Shown here piece after piece: positions 8,801-15,813 of a stretch of 28,151 nucleotides of DNA. The notes under the pieces are model-generated. The model made no database searches. It was not told where the DNA came from and saw only the letters and a program-made list of their open reading frames with translations. A program made the translations under genes and the position numbers. How positions within the stretch are numbered: position 1 is the stretch's first letter; every line of letters begins with the position of its first letter. Source of the DNA: a virus; IMG/VR virus record IMGVR_UViG_3300022845_000014, positions 1-28,151 of that record, one strand, 5' to 3'.

Positions 8801-10990
8801 ATCCATAATGAGTTGCCGAACCTTGATAAAGATATGACAACATGGGTAGATTCTCAAGCAGGTATGACGAAGGAACAAAAAGAGGCTTTCAAGCACAACT
8901 TTAGCTATTTTTGGAACGCCGGAAAGGACGCCACTTCCCCTGTAGCACATTTTGAACTTGAGACTCTTACGGTTGCTTTGACCGATCAATTCGTTCAAGA
9001 GTTTCTTAAATCGATTAAGCTGCCTAAAACAAATCAGACCCTTTGGAGTAAGTTTGTCGGGGCACTCGCAGAGGCGTTCGGGATTAAAGCCGGGGATGAG
9101 TACACCGCGTTTAGCCGTGTGCTTGAAATCACTGACGAACTTTCCGAAAGCGCACTGTCCGTCAAGGCAATCGAGGACATGGACTTCTTCAATCCGAAGC
9201 TGGCCTCGGCGGTAGATGTTGGCGCAAGGGAAATTGCGGAGAAGATGACGCAGAAGATACTCGGGGCTAAGGCCGGGCGCTTGTCTAACTGGGACTTGTT
9301 GGATCAGGAACAACGGGGCTCGGAATTGGAACGGGTACTTGATATTCCCTCGAATGACTTTTCCGATGCAGGGTTTTTGGAAGATAATATAGAGAAACTC
9401 ATGCGGGCATATGTGCGGACGATTGCTCCGGATATTGAAATCATGAGGAAGTTTGGCACGATCGATATGCAGAAGCTGCTTGGTGGTATTCACGAAGAAG
9501 CGGCTGTGTTGCTCCGGGCAGCTAGAGGGGTTGGTGAGAAAAAGCAAGTCATTAAGGAATTGGAAGAGGCGCTAGCGGGTGAGGTTGATCAGGGTAAAAA
9601 GGGCATCCTCAAGAACCAATTACTTTCGGTTAAGAAAGGTCTCACGACTAAGGAAATTAATGCGGCGGTGACGGAGGCGATTGACGATTTTACGGGTGTG
9701 ATTGGCCGGTTGCGGCATACACATGGAGTGCCGGATAATCCAACGGGTTGGGCTGCTAGGGGTGCAAGGATAGCTATGAACGTTAACACGTTGCGCTTGA
9801 TGGGCATGGTGGCTATCTCATCTATCCCCGATCTAGCGCGGCTTGTGATGTACATGGGGCCGATGCGGGCGTATAAAAGTGGCCTAAAGCCTTTGGTTTC
9901 AAACTTTAGCACGTTGAAGGTTTCCCTCCGGGAAGCACAACTTGCGGGGACAGCGCTCGATGTTGTGCTTCATACTCGGATGTATGAGATTATGAACATG
10001 ATGGACGATGCGATACCTGTGACAAAGTTTGAACGAGGGCTGGAGACTATGACCAGCAAGATCGGGATTGTGAGCGGGTTTGATTATTGGAACACCGCGA
10101 TGAAGACTCTCGCGTCACAACTGTTTAACGCGGAAACGCTCGATGCGATCCAGAGCGTTGTGGAGGCTAGTCATAAAGGGGCGAAGCCTTTGAAGAAAGC
10201 TCAGGAACATTTGGCTCGGTTGAACATTGACGGGCAAACGAGTATTGATATCTGGCGCCTCGTGGAGAATGGTGGCGGGTCGAAAGTTGGCGATGTTTGG
10301 TTGCCGAATACTGACGATTGGGTTAAGATCGGGGATGGGCTTGGTATGAATAGACGCCGGGTGGAGAGCGCGGTTAGAATTTACCGGCAGGCTCTCGTGC
10401 ACGATGTTGATATGATCGTGGTTACCCCAGGGCTGGAACGTCCGTTGTGGATGGACGGCTCGATTGCCGGGAAGTTAATCGGGCAGTTTAGATCGTTCAC
10501 ATTTAGCTCGACGTATAAGACTACGATGGCCGGGTTGCAGCAGAACGATTCTCGGTTCGCGCTAGGGTCGGCGGTTAGTCTCGGGTTGGGTGCGCTTAGT
10601 TATAAACTCTGGGGAGTCATGTCAGGGTACGATACGAGTGAGGATGATTGGGAGAAGTGGGCGGATGAGATGATTGATCGTAGCGGGTTGATCGGGGCGT
10701 TTAGTGAGGTTAGGCGGCTCGGGCAGACTGTCCCGTGGTTGAATGATTATGTTATGGTTAGCGGGCAGCAGTCTACTCGGTACGGTGGAATGGGCGGGGT
10801 TAGCTCTACGTTCGGTCCATCGGTTGATCTGGCTCAGACTTTCTTCGCGGCGCTAAACGGGATGAGCGATCCGACAGAGGGTACGGCCCGGATGATGCGG
10901 AAGCTCATGCCTTACCAGAATGTTTGGTGGGGGAGGCGGTTGTTCGATGAACTAATCGAAGGGTTGGATTTGCCGAAAGATCGGCGGTGA
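5849..10990 (+). CDS. Giant internal virion / DNA ejection protein with HExxH motif
   Basis: 1713 aa, the largest gene, in the gp16 position. The start ATG 5849 overlaps the previous stop (TAATG), with AGAGG upstream. The N-terminal region has a hydrophobic Gly-rich stretch (about 110-200). Residues about 475-760 are highly charged and heptad-like, probably coiled coil. HEVIH occurs at 953-957, followed by a HFELETLTVAL segment (His1034, Glu1036, Glu1038) that could supply a third zinc ligand. The C-terminus (about 1540-1600: LIGQFRSFTFSSTYKTTMAG and a hydrophobic helix) resembles the ends of large polyvalent phage proteins (LPD38-like, tentative). It is inferred to be a core protein injected with the DNA; protease activity is speculative. 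Confidence 0.85.
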   Translation: MAVVSNDFLPGTGAAKQYTPETPGPSVFATAGAASRIGIDVVNAFGILTRKEFQKDQDFIDNRFEVIKQKYPKLVQNPNYHSLARTNSFEELEYVKARIDKQVQDRETLHEAGSLGVVLEIGAGLISPTNYIPLIGIGARGFKAAGQGAAYVGLATALQEAVLQGNQETRTFGESITGIGAGMVLGALLGPAAGRFAGRRLEKVEALVKADLEDFAVDMGVDVSTPKTVPDKDGTPEGGGTVTEPPAGLGTGQAGSAGAAVTEVAPQGTKGIFGSNKKFGIGKVSFESLGPVSRQANSVISYARWVMGNIADGGLLIKSGSEGRVVAQGGTIESLRAGWSRGLAKGLTELDGIYGRYVFDGKPPAVFSGPRAFIAGARNPQKFSQEDFNKQVSRYMRDGEKWEGSPNPDADKAIKEAGDLLRKEVYEPMFDQMKFVGLLPEDVKTVADVEYLNRVYNLEAIRNDTNKFTDILVKNFLKKRKEAFLKESESLRLKELDLEQRVADNELDAATAKESIKVLREELARLNDSDNPVQSVLNEITDLKKRIKNGEKESEITASLQKELDDLNALHRRDVQVLRDEKGKIRTRLNGINQNINLLESKRQAFIRKYERMDEMQLGSLMRLERAWSVFQRNLSMKKWNPEEIEKAYEDILEKLGKTEDLMTKNEANMRKMEGDDKGETAKYFKQATMVYKRVHRIKALRERLDLVQKAGDDAAIRNQLLAEGHEKLRVDIKELNQRRTARQQVLVDKIKELDPKLVQDNLAQAEVAMKEKKDALIERWHKLGFEDIDFGDLQRTAFEKVNVKRLQEYIKEIGSTDTYNTSVIQVVPAKNKDLVRNDPNRVMGDVSSSEGFHDELQKFDTADDYLKWAMVNSTIPGFKELARRFIGNTVKAPLLHLKAGDVSLAGWNFQSADAWATPFYKETATSTGVKATYLGASISVLEDGVTERTLMHEVIHVTTLKRTLSKDLGGGDGWKKMAQLKSDIHNELPNLDKDMTTWVDSQAGMTKEQKEAFKHNFSYFWNAGKDATSPVAHFELETLTVALTDQFVQEFLKSIKLPKTNQTLWSKFVGALAEAFGIKAGDEYTAFSRVLEITDELSESALSVKAIEDMDFFNPKLASAVDVGAREIAEKMTQKILGAKAGRLSNWDLLDQEQRGSELERVLDIPSNDFSDAGFLEDNIEKLMRAYVRTIAPDIEIMRKFGTIDMQKLLGGIHEEAAVLLRAARGVGEKKQVIKELEEALAGEVDQGKKGILKNQLLSVKKGLTTKEINAAVTEAIDDFTGVIGRLRHTHGVPDNPTGWAARGARIAMNVNTLRLMGMVAISSIPDLARLVMYMGPMRAYKSGLKPLVSNFSTLKVSLREAQLAGTALDVVLHTRMYEIMNMMDDAIPVTKFERGLETMTSKIGIVSGFDYWNTAMKTLASQLFNAETLDAIQSVVEASHKGAKPLKKAQEHLARLNIDGQTSIDIWRLVENGGGSKVGDVWLPNTDDWVKIGDGLGMNRRRVESAVRIYRQALVHDVDMIVVTPGLERPLWMDGSIAGKLIGQFRSFTFSSTYKTTMAGLQQNDSRFALGSAVSLGLGALSYKLWGVMSGYDTSEDDWEKWADEMIDRSGLIGAFSEVRRLGQTVPWLNDYVMVSGQQSTRYGGMGGVSSTFGPSVDLAQTFFAALNGMSDPTEGTARMMRKLMPYQNVWWGRRLFDELIEGLDLPKDRR

Positions 10991-11034
10991 GTTGGGTATG
11001 GTCTAGTCCTTACGGTTCATAACCGTACCCAACT
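10990..11034. terminator. Bidirectional terminator-like hairpin between convergent blocks
   Basis: The arms 10990-11002 (AGTTGGGTATGGT) and 11022-11034 (ACCGTACCCAACT) pair over 13 bp with one G-T wobble around a 19-nt loop. The plus-strand stop TGA ends on the first base of the left arm, and the minus-strand gene's stop (11003-11005) lies in the loop. The two convergent transcripts therefore both end here. There is no clear U-run on either side, so it may act as a 3'-end stabiliser rather than a canonical intrinsic terminator. Confidence 0.6.
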
Positions 11035-12286
11035 GATCCCCGAATGTAGCGGACAATGCCTCGTAGAATGTCCCGGAATCGTGATGCTTTTTGCGTAGCG
11101 CTTCCGGGACTTTTTTATTTGCAACGGGTACGATTTTCCCTGACTCGATAAGAACGGAAAAGAGTTGCTTGGCATGGAAGACCGTTGTGATGGCGAGAAG
11201 GGATCGGGTTATTCGGGACTCGTGGAAGTAGGGATCGTTCTGGAGCTTGCCTTGGTACATAGCGTGGAGTAAGCGCTCGGCTTTATCTAGGTCGTTGCCT
11301 TGCTTGTTGCCGAGGAAGACGTCAGGCATTCTTGCTTCCGCGTCCATGAGTAGGTCGTAAGCCCTGACGAAGTGGTCCTCGGTTAGAAGCATGTCACCGC
11401 CCTCGTCTATGCAGTATAGTATCATGAGCTTTTCAATCTGCATGTGGCGACGTTCGCAGTAGGTTATGAAGTTGGGGTGATTAGGGACTGGTGGGCCACC
11501 TTTATTTCCGGGGTAGCGGTAGAAGTCGTTGAGGAGTTGGCGGGCTTCCGGAGTGAATGCGAGCTGGCCGGATAGCTTAGAGATTTCCTTAACGTCATGC
11601 GCTATGTCGGCTTCGAGTTTGATTAGTTCCTTAGAGCTTCGGTCTTCCGCGAATAGATCGACACGGGGGATGGAGTCGCCCATGACAATTATGACTCGTG
11701 ACATGAAGCCGGAACCCCATGCGACCTCTGGGATGAACTCGTGCAGGTCATCCGGGGTGCTACCGACAAGCATTGAGGTATAGGTCCGTTCCGCGTAGAA
11801 TGTGTGAGTGGCTTCCCGGCGACCTTCGGAGTATTCGTCACAGTCCCAAAGGTCGGTCAGCTTGGAGATCATGTCAATGTCATAGGCGTTGAATAGGACT
11901 CGGACTTCCGGGGAGAACACGTGGAGGCCGTGGAAGATTTCAGATTCCTCAGTGATGGGGTTTTTGAATTTGCGCTCGTTGGCTTGCAGGGACTGTGCTA
12001 GGAAAGCGGCGGTCATGGAGGATGCGGATAGGCGACCGGGGCCGAGTTTGTTAATGATCTTCCGGGCAGCAGTTAGAGCCATGCCTTTGCCGCAACCGGA
12101 TTTACCGATGAGCATTATGTAGAGGTTAGGGTAGACCGGGGCTCCCTTGGTCATAACCCACAGCTTGCGCTCTATCGCAGCGCTAAGGACCCAAAGCCCG
12201 CACCACTCCCGATAGTGTTCGGAGGTTTCACGGGCAGCGAGTAGGTCTTTGTAGGCTTCAATTATAGAAATCAGCTTGCGCGCCAT
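11003..12286 (-). CDS. DUF3987-like ATPase, putative replicative helicase/primase-helicase
   Basis: 427 aa. A P-loop is visible at residues 61-68 (GKSGCGKG); the residue after the Lys is Gly rather than Ser/Thr. The preceding text (REWCGLWVLSAAIERKLWV...YPNLYIMLIGKSG) and the following STPDDLHEFIPEVAWGSGFMSRVIIV resemble DUF3987-type phage ATPases, often placed beside replication genes. The start overlaps the polymerase 3' end by 29 nt and has no strong Shine-Dalgarno, so translation may be coupled. It is the last gene of the minus-strand block. Its partner is probably the split polymerase; it is the best candidate here for DNA unwinding at the fork. No zinc or TOPRIM primase motif was seen, so a primase role is not supported. 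Confidence 0.72.
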   Translation of the reverse strand: MARKLISIIEAYKDLLAARETSEHYREWCGLWVLSAAIERKLWVMTKGAPVYPNLYIMLIGKSGCGKGMALTAARKIINKLGPGRLSASSMTAAFLAQSLQANERKFKNPITEESEIFHGLHVFSPEVRVLFNAYDIDMISKLTDLWDCDEYSEGRREATHTFYAERTYTSMLVGSTPDDLHEFIPEVAWGSGFMSRVIIVMGDSIPRVDLFAEDRSSKELIKLEADIAHDVKEISKLSGQLAFTPEARQLLNDFYRYPGNKGGPPVPNHPNFITYCERRHMQIEKLMILYCIDEGGDMLLTEDHFVRAYDLLMDAEARMPDVFLGNKQGNDLDKAERLLHAMYQGKLQNDPYFHESRITRSLLAITTVFHAKQLFSVLIESGKIVPVANKKVPEALRKKHHDSGTFYEALSATFGDQLGTVMNRKD

Positions 12287-13865
12287 ATGAGCCCAGTTTC
12301 TCTTGAAGGGTTTGTGGCCGGGAGCGTTTTATACATCCCGGTGTTTTGCGGAGGTCTGAGTGTGGTCCACGCCATGCGGACAGTCCGAACTCATTAGTAA
12401 CCTCTTTAGTCTCTTTGTCTTCTTTTCGATTTGCCCAGTTCCAACCAATCTTTGCCTCAAGGGGGACGGTGAATGGCCGGCCTCCGACAAGGGTGTGGTT
12501 GATGGTGAGAAGTTCAAGGGCCTTGGGGACAATGAGGTGTTCAAGTTTTTCCGGGTACTGGAAGAGGATGGAGTCGTGGACTTGGATAAGTAAGTGGATA
12601 GATTTAAGGTTTCTCCAGAGGTTAAGGATGCCTTCGTCAATAGCATCGGCAGTCATGGATTGTGGGCCAAACGCGATTGCCTCGCGATGGGTTCGCGGAT
12701 CGTCAGGGAGTCCGAAGAAATAGCGGCGGCGGTTGTAGAGGTCGGACGTTACTTCGCCGTGTTGCAGGAGTCCGATGACGTGCTTGTGCCATGCGGGGAT
12801 ACAGGGGTAAGCGCGGAAGTATTTGGCCTGAAAGTCCTCGATGACTTTTATATCAACCTTGGTGTGCCCGGCCATAGTGCGGGGGGTGCCGAGGTAGTTC
12901 GTGCCGTGGCCTAGCTTTTTTGACATGTCCCGATAGGACAGGTCTCGGTAGACGATACGGTCAGCAACAGCTCGCCAGAGATTGGGGTCTTCCGGCCAAG
13001 GTTCTTCCGTCCAAGCCATCCGGCAAACTTGAGTGTGAAGGTCGCCGGACTCACAGGCGTCAAGGTATGCTCCGGCAAATTCCGGACCGTGTGAGTCGTG
13101 GAAAAGGTTCCAGCAGGTTGCGCCGAGGTTGCGGGAGTCGGCTTGCTCAAGATCGACATTGCAGAATTTCATACCTGGGTCTGGGATAAAGACTTCGCGG
13201 AGGGCGCTTTCGATATTCTGGTTGTTGGTGCCGGTCTCGAAGTTGGACTCGGAGGAAGATAGTCGGCCAGTCTTTGTTCCGGCAACGCTGTAGTTGGTGC
13301 GCATCCGGTTGTCTTTGTCTAGCTTGGTTGATAGGAATTGTATTTTCTTATCAAGGTCTCGGATAGCTAGGATGTACCGGCAGATCGGGGAAGCCACGAA
13401 ATAGTTCTGGAGTTTTTCAAGGGCTTCCCGGTTAGTTGTTGGGCCGTAGCTCCCGTTTGGTTTGCGAGCTTTTATCGGTACGATGTTGAAGACGGTGTAG
13501 AATAGTTTGGCGAGCTGGACAGGGCTCCGGTAATTGAACGGGGCGAAGCCGATACCTTCCTCAACTATTAGTTTAAGGTTAGTAGCGAGTTTGTCCCGGA
13601 TTTTAGAAAAGTTAGCGAGGGTTTTCCGGCGTGCATCCGTGTTGATCCGGGTTCCGCGTAAAGACATCTCGAAGGTTGGGGCCATTAGCGAGTGACTGAA
13701 CGCGGAAGTGTTGGCGGCGATCTCATCCATTTCCGCCGCTTGCTTGAGTCCTATTTCTAGAGTAAGGCAAACGTCAAGGGCGTTGTATACCCATTCAGTC
13801 TCATCAATCGTCAACTGGTTTAAGGTAGTCTCGGTAAGGTCCGCGTTCTGAATTATCTTTACCAT
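12258..13865 (-). CDS. polA: Family A DNA polymerase, polymerase half of a split enzyme
   Basis: 535 aa. It begins just before the Exo III motif (YNALD, residues 27-31). It then has TGRLSS (199-204), motif A DLEQADSR (238-245), motif B/O-helix R312-x3-K316-x3-His320-x3-Tyr324, and motif C QVHDS (428-432). All polymerase catalytic carboxylates are present (Asp238, Asp431). Exo I and Exo II are absent; they lie in the protein encoded at 14492-15496. The residue aligned with E. coli Phe762 is His320. About 55 residues extend beyond the usual C-terminus (PLEAKIGWNW). An in-frame TGA lies four codons upstream of ATG 13865, which fixes the earliest possible start. That start overlaps the preceding gene by 62 nt without a convincing Shine-Dalgarno. 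Confidence 0.92.
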   Translation of the reverse strand: MVKIIQNADLTETTLNQLTIDETEWVYNALDVCLTLEIGLKQAAEMDEIAANTSAFSHSLMAPTFEMSLRGTRINTDARRKTLANFSKIRDKLATNLKLIVEEGIGFAPFNYRSPVQLAKLFYTVFNIVPIKARKPNGSYGPTTNREALEKLQNYFVASPICRYILAIRDLDKKIQFLSTKLDKDNRMRTNYSVAGTKTGRLSSSESNFETGTNNQNIESALREVFIPDPGMKFCNVDLEQADSRNLGATCWNLFHDSHGPEFAGAYLDACESGDLHTQVCRMAWTEEPWPEDPNLWRAVADRIVYRDLSYRDMSKKLGHGTNYLGTPRTMAGHTKVDIKVIEDFQAKYFRAYPCIPAWHKHVIGLLQHGEVTSDLYNRRRYFFGLPDDPRTHREAIAFGPQSMTADAIDEGILNLWRNLKSIHLLIQVHDSILFQYPEKLEHLIVPKALELLTINHTLVGGRPFTVPLEAKIGWNWANRKEDKETKEVTNEFGLSAWRGPHSDLRKTPGCIKRSRPQTLQEKLGSYGAQADFYN

Positions 13866-14295
13866 GGGAGTTCATCTTCTTTATGATGCTGGGGGTATGA
13901 ACGAGCTTTGGATTAGCAAAGTCATTAAAGCAGGTTATTACGTAGACCGGGATGGAGAGGGATAGGGCATGTTTAAGTTCGACAAAGACTCCGTTGGACG
14001 CTTGCCAATTGTCACGTTGGAGAAGGTGGAGCCGGGTGCAGCGGGATAGGGTGGATAGGCACTGGGTTTCCCAGAAGTCTATGTCATGGGGGAGGTTGAA
14101 ACGTTTGCTTACCTCATGCCAGTGGACGATCGGGGAAAAGACGGGGATGTTTTTGAGCGCGTAGTAAGCGACTGCCCCGCAAGCGTACTCGTATCGGTCC
14201 TGTCGCACCTTAGGATCGACGTGGGTGTAGGCTTGGGCGAGGTAGATTAGATCGTGGTAGATTAGATCGTGCTTGACGTTTGGATGGGTTAACAT
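13804..14295 (-). CDS. DUF1937 / nucleoside 2-deoxyribosyltransferase-like protein
   Basis: 163 aa. The core reads DLIYLAQAYTHVDPKVRQDRYEYAC...FSPIVHWHEVSKRFNLP.DIDFWE...LHLLQRDNW..S.GVFVELKHALSLSIPVYV. This is the signature of DUF1937 proteins, which share the fold of nucleoside 2-deoxyribosyltransferases (a YLA-PY start, FSPI-H, and a GV--E-- helix near the end). Such enzymes swap or remove bases on deoxynucleosides; activity of this family is largely unproven. GGAGGAG lies 7 nt before ATG 14295. The gene sits between the two halves of the polymerase. A perfect 15-bp tandem duplication (14241-14270) repeats HDLIY at the N-terminus, so the domain proper begins at the second copy. Confidence 0.78.
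   Translation of the reverse strand: MLTHPNVKHDLIYHDLIYLAQAYTHVDPKVRQDRYEYACGAVAYYALKNIPVFSPIVHWHEVSKRFNLPHDIDFWETQCLSTLSRCTRLHLLQRDNWQASNGVFVELKHALSLSIPVYVITCFNDFANPKLVHTPSIIKKMNSHGKDNSERGPYRDYLKPVDD
14241..14270. repeat. Perfect 15-bp tandem duplication
   Basis: GGTAGATTAGATCGT occurs twice head to tail (14241-14255 and 14256-14270), encoding the repeated HDLIY at the start of the DUF1937 protein. It keeps frame. Confidence 0.95.
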
Positions 14296-14489
14296 GAGTA
14301 GTCTCCTCCCCGATGGTGGCGGTTGTACGTGTCGAGGGTGACCTCGGAAAGTTGCCTGATAAAGTCTTGGGCGTCGTTGATGTTGAAGGTTAGCTCAGTG
14401 GCCGGGCGGGAGAGTTGGATGACGACAAGACCGTCTCGCTCAGTTAGGTTTACTTCGAGGGGTTGGATGTGTTGGGGTAGGATAAGCAT
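14289..14489 (-). CDS. Hypothetical 66-aa protein inside the split polymerase locus
   Basis: I do not recognise the family. ATG 14489 has AGGA (in AAAAAGGACTCC) 8-9 nt upstream, and that Shine-Dalgarno lies in the last codons of the UDG-exonuclease gene. The stop overlaps the next gene by 7 nt. The sequence alternates hydrophobic and polar residues (VNLTERDGLVVIQLSRPATELTFNIND), suggesting beta strands, followed by an amphipathic helix (AQDFIRQLSEVTLDTYNRHH). No cysteine pair or catalytic motif is visible. Its location between the exonuclease and polymerase halves makes an accessory role plausible, but that is only inference. Confidence 0.72.
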   Translation of the reverse strand: MLILPQHIQPLEVNLTERDGLVVIQLSRPATELTFNINDAQDFIRQLSEVTLDTYNRHHRGGDYSC

Positions 14490-14491
14490 AG

Positions 14492-15496
14492 TTAGGAGTC
14501 CTTTTTAATTGTCCTACTTTTCAGCATGAATTTCCAGCTAGGCTCGTTGGTGTATAGCGACGCAAGGAAGCCAAGGCCCTTTTCCATCTCGGGTTGCATG
14601 GCGTGATGGGTAAGCATGGTATCGTGGCCGAAGTTGGGCGAGGTTATTCCGTACTTAGTCCAGAGATAGTCGAGGTCGTATACAAAGTTTTGCCCGAAGA
14701 CTGTGTTGGGAAGTGCGAGCCATTTGCGGACGTATGCAAGGGCAGCAAGCTCGGTGTTAAGGCTGGGCCAGTAGGAGTTTTGTTTGGCGCGATCGTTGAT
14801 TATGAAGGGGATGACGATAGCGCGATCGGGAGTGGGCGCGAAACCAATGCAGGTCATCTGGAGGTTTTTGGTTTCAATGTCTACGCTTAGTTCATTGGAG
14901 GCAAGGATGTACGGCTCGAAGTCAGCGAGGTCGGAAAGGGTTGGTTCGATCCAAAGCTCCCGGCGGGGTCGGCGGACTTCCGGGAAGATCATTTCGCGCT
15001 TGAGTTTCTTTATGTCGGAGAAGACTATCGGGCGAAGTTTGTAGTCCCGGAATACTGCGCCGGGGTTGTAGGATGGCAGGACTTTGTGACCGGTTACGCC
15101 AATGACAGGCGCTCCCCGGACAGATTTTATCTTAGCATTTTTAAGTATCGCCCATGTGGCGAGGCCGCCTAGGGCAAGGATGACGTTCGGGTTGACCTCG
15201 CGAATTGTAGTGTATAGGTCTTTGAGGTAGGGGGCGTATTCCTTGGAGATGTAGTTGGTTTTGATTGCGGCAGGATAGCCGGGGACGGCATTGGGTTTGG
15301 TGGAGCAGAGGGAAAGTATTTTCCCGCCATCCGGTTGGAAGGGGAAGACTGATGTGAAGTAACAGTCTCGGGAGTCTATGCCGACAGCGGAAAGCTGGGA
15401 ACGTAGGAAGCCACCAGCGGGACCGGAGAATGATTGCCCGGTCTGCCGCTCGTGGTTGCCCCATGCCTCACCGAGGATTAGGATAGGCTTGGTCAT
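14492..15496 (-). CDS. Uracil-DNA-glycosylase-like domain fused to truncated 3'-5' exonuclease domain (polymerase N-terminal half)
   Basis: 334 aa from ATG 15496, chosen because it forms an ATGA overlap with the upstream stop; a start at 15559 would overlap by 67 nt. Residues 1-165 resemble family 4 uracil-DNA glycosylase: GEAWGNHERQTGQSFSGPAG (9-28) and KVLPSYNPGAVFRD (138-151). The usual His of the second motif (HPA) is Asn144. The N-terminal CxxC of Fe-S family 4 enzymes is absent; only Cys45 and Cys64 occur here. Residues about 180-325 are a DnaQ-type domain with Exo I Asp206/Glu208 (VDIET) and Exo II Asn270/Asp274 (FGQNFVYD). The protein ends before Exo III, which is supplied by the polymerase at 12258-13865. 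It could act in uracil sensing plus proofreading. Confidence 0.85.
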   Translation of the reverse strand: MTKPILILGEAWGNHERQTGQSFSGPAGGFLRSQLSAVGIDSRDCYFTSVFPFQPDGGKILSLCSTKPNAVPGYPAAIKTNYISKEYAPYLKDLYTTIREVNPNVILALGGLATWAILKNAKIKSVRGAPVIGVTGHKVLPSYNPGAVFRDYKLRPIVFSDIKKLKREMIFPEVRRPRRELWIEPTLSDLADFEPYILASNELSVDIETKNLQMTCIGFAPTPDRAIVIPFIINDRAKQNSYWPSLNTELAALAYVRKWLALPNTVFGQNFVYDLDYLWTKYGITSPNFGHDTMLTHHAMQPEMEKGLGFLASLYTNEPSWKFMLKSRTIKKDS

Positions 15497-15813
15497 GCGG
15501 AAGGGCTTTTCGGAAAAGGAACAGGGCCGGCTGTAGGGTAAGCCGTGCCCAGACCACAAAGCGAGTCATGGACTAGCAAGGCATAGCCTGCAATGTCTTT
15601 CCAATGGTCAGGCTCGTCCGGGTTGCCGGAAAGGATGCGAGCCATCTTTGAGCAGATCATGTCAAGGGACTCGGCTTGGATGGGCATGATCTTACTACTA
15701 CTTTTGTTGCGAACAATTCTTTTGAGCCCTTGGGCTATTATGGAAGTGTCGCTGTAAGGGCCATGAGTGGTTTCACGCTCGATGATAGTTTGTTCAGCTT
15801 CATTCATTTTCAT
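15493..15813 (-). CDS. DUF6378 phage protein
   Basis: 106 aa. The pattern ERETTHGPYSDTSIIAQGLKRI...IQAESLDMICSKMARILSGNPDEPDHWKDIAGYALLV matches a small phage family (DUF6378) common in replication regions; the helical ExxD-like layout recalls MazG-type nucleotide hydrolases, but this is not established. ATG 15813 lies 12 nt inside the end of the methyltransferase gene, with GGAAAGAG immediately upstream. Its stop overlaps the next start as ATGA. The context among DNA synthesis genes fits a nucleotide-related role, inferred only. Confidence 0.8.
   Translation of the reverse strand: MKMNEAEQTIIERETTHGPYSDTSIIAQGLKRIVRNKSSSKIMPIQAESLDMICSKMARILSGNPDEPDHWKDIAGYALLVHDSLCGLGTAYPTAGPVPFPKSPSA

Noticed and set aside
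8795-9547. 250-codon minus-strand frame opposite the ejection protein gene
   Set aside because: It is antisense to a well-supported 1713-aa gene, is Cys/His/Pro-rich in an unnatural way and has no neighbour or ribosome site consistent with a gene.
13804-13865. Simple frameshift joining the DUF1937 C-terminus to the polymerase
   Set aside because: The 62-nt overlap encodes unrelated sequence in each frame, and missing polymerase residues are not found in the DUF1937 tail.
13804-14489. Intein, group I intron or homing endonuclease as the cause of the polymerase split
   Set aside because: No HNH, GIY-YIG or LAGLIDADG motif in the intervening proteins, and both intervening genes have their own starts, stops and ribosome sites. 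The exonuclease half ends with a normal stop.
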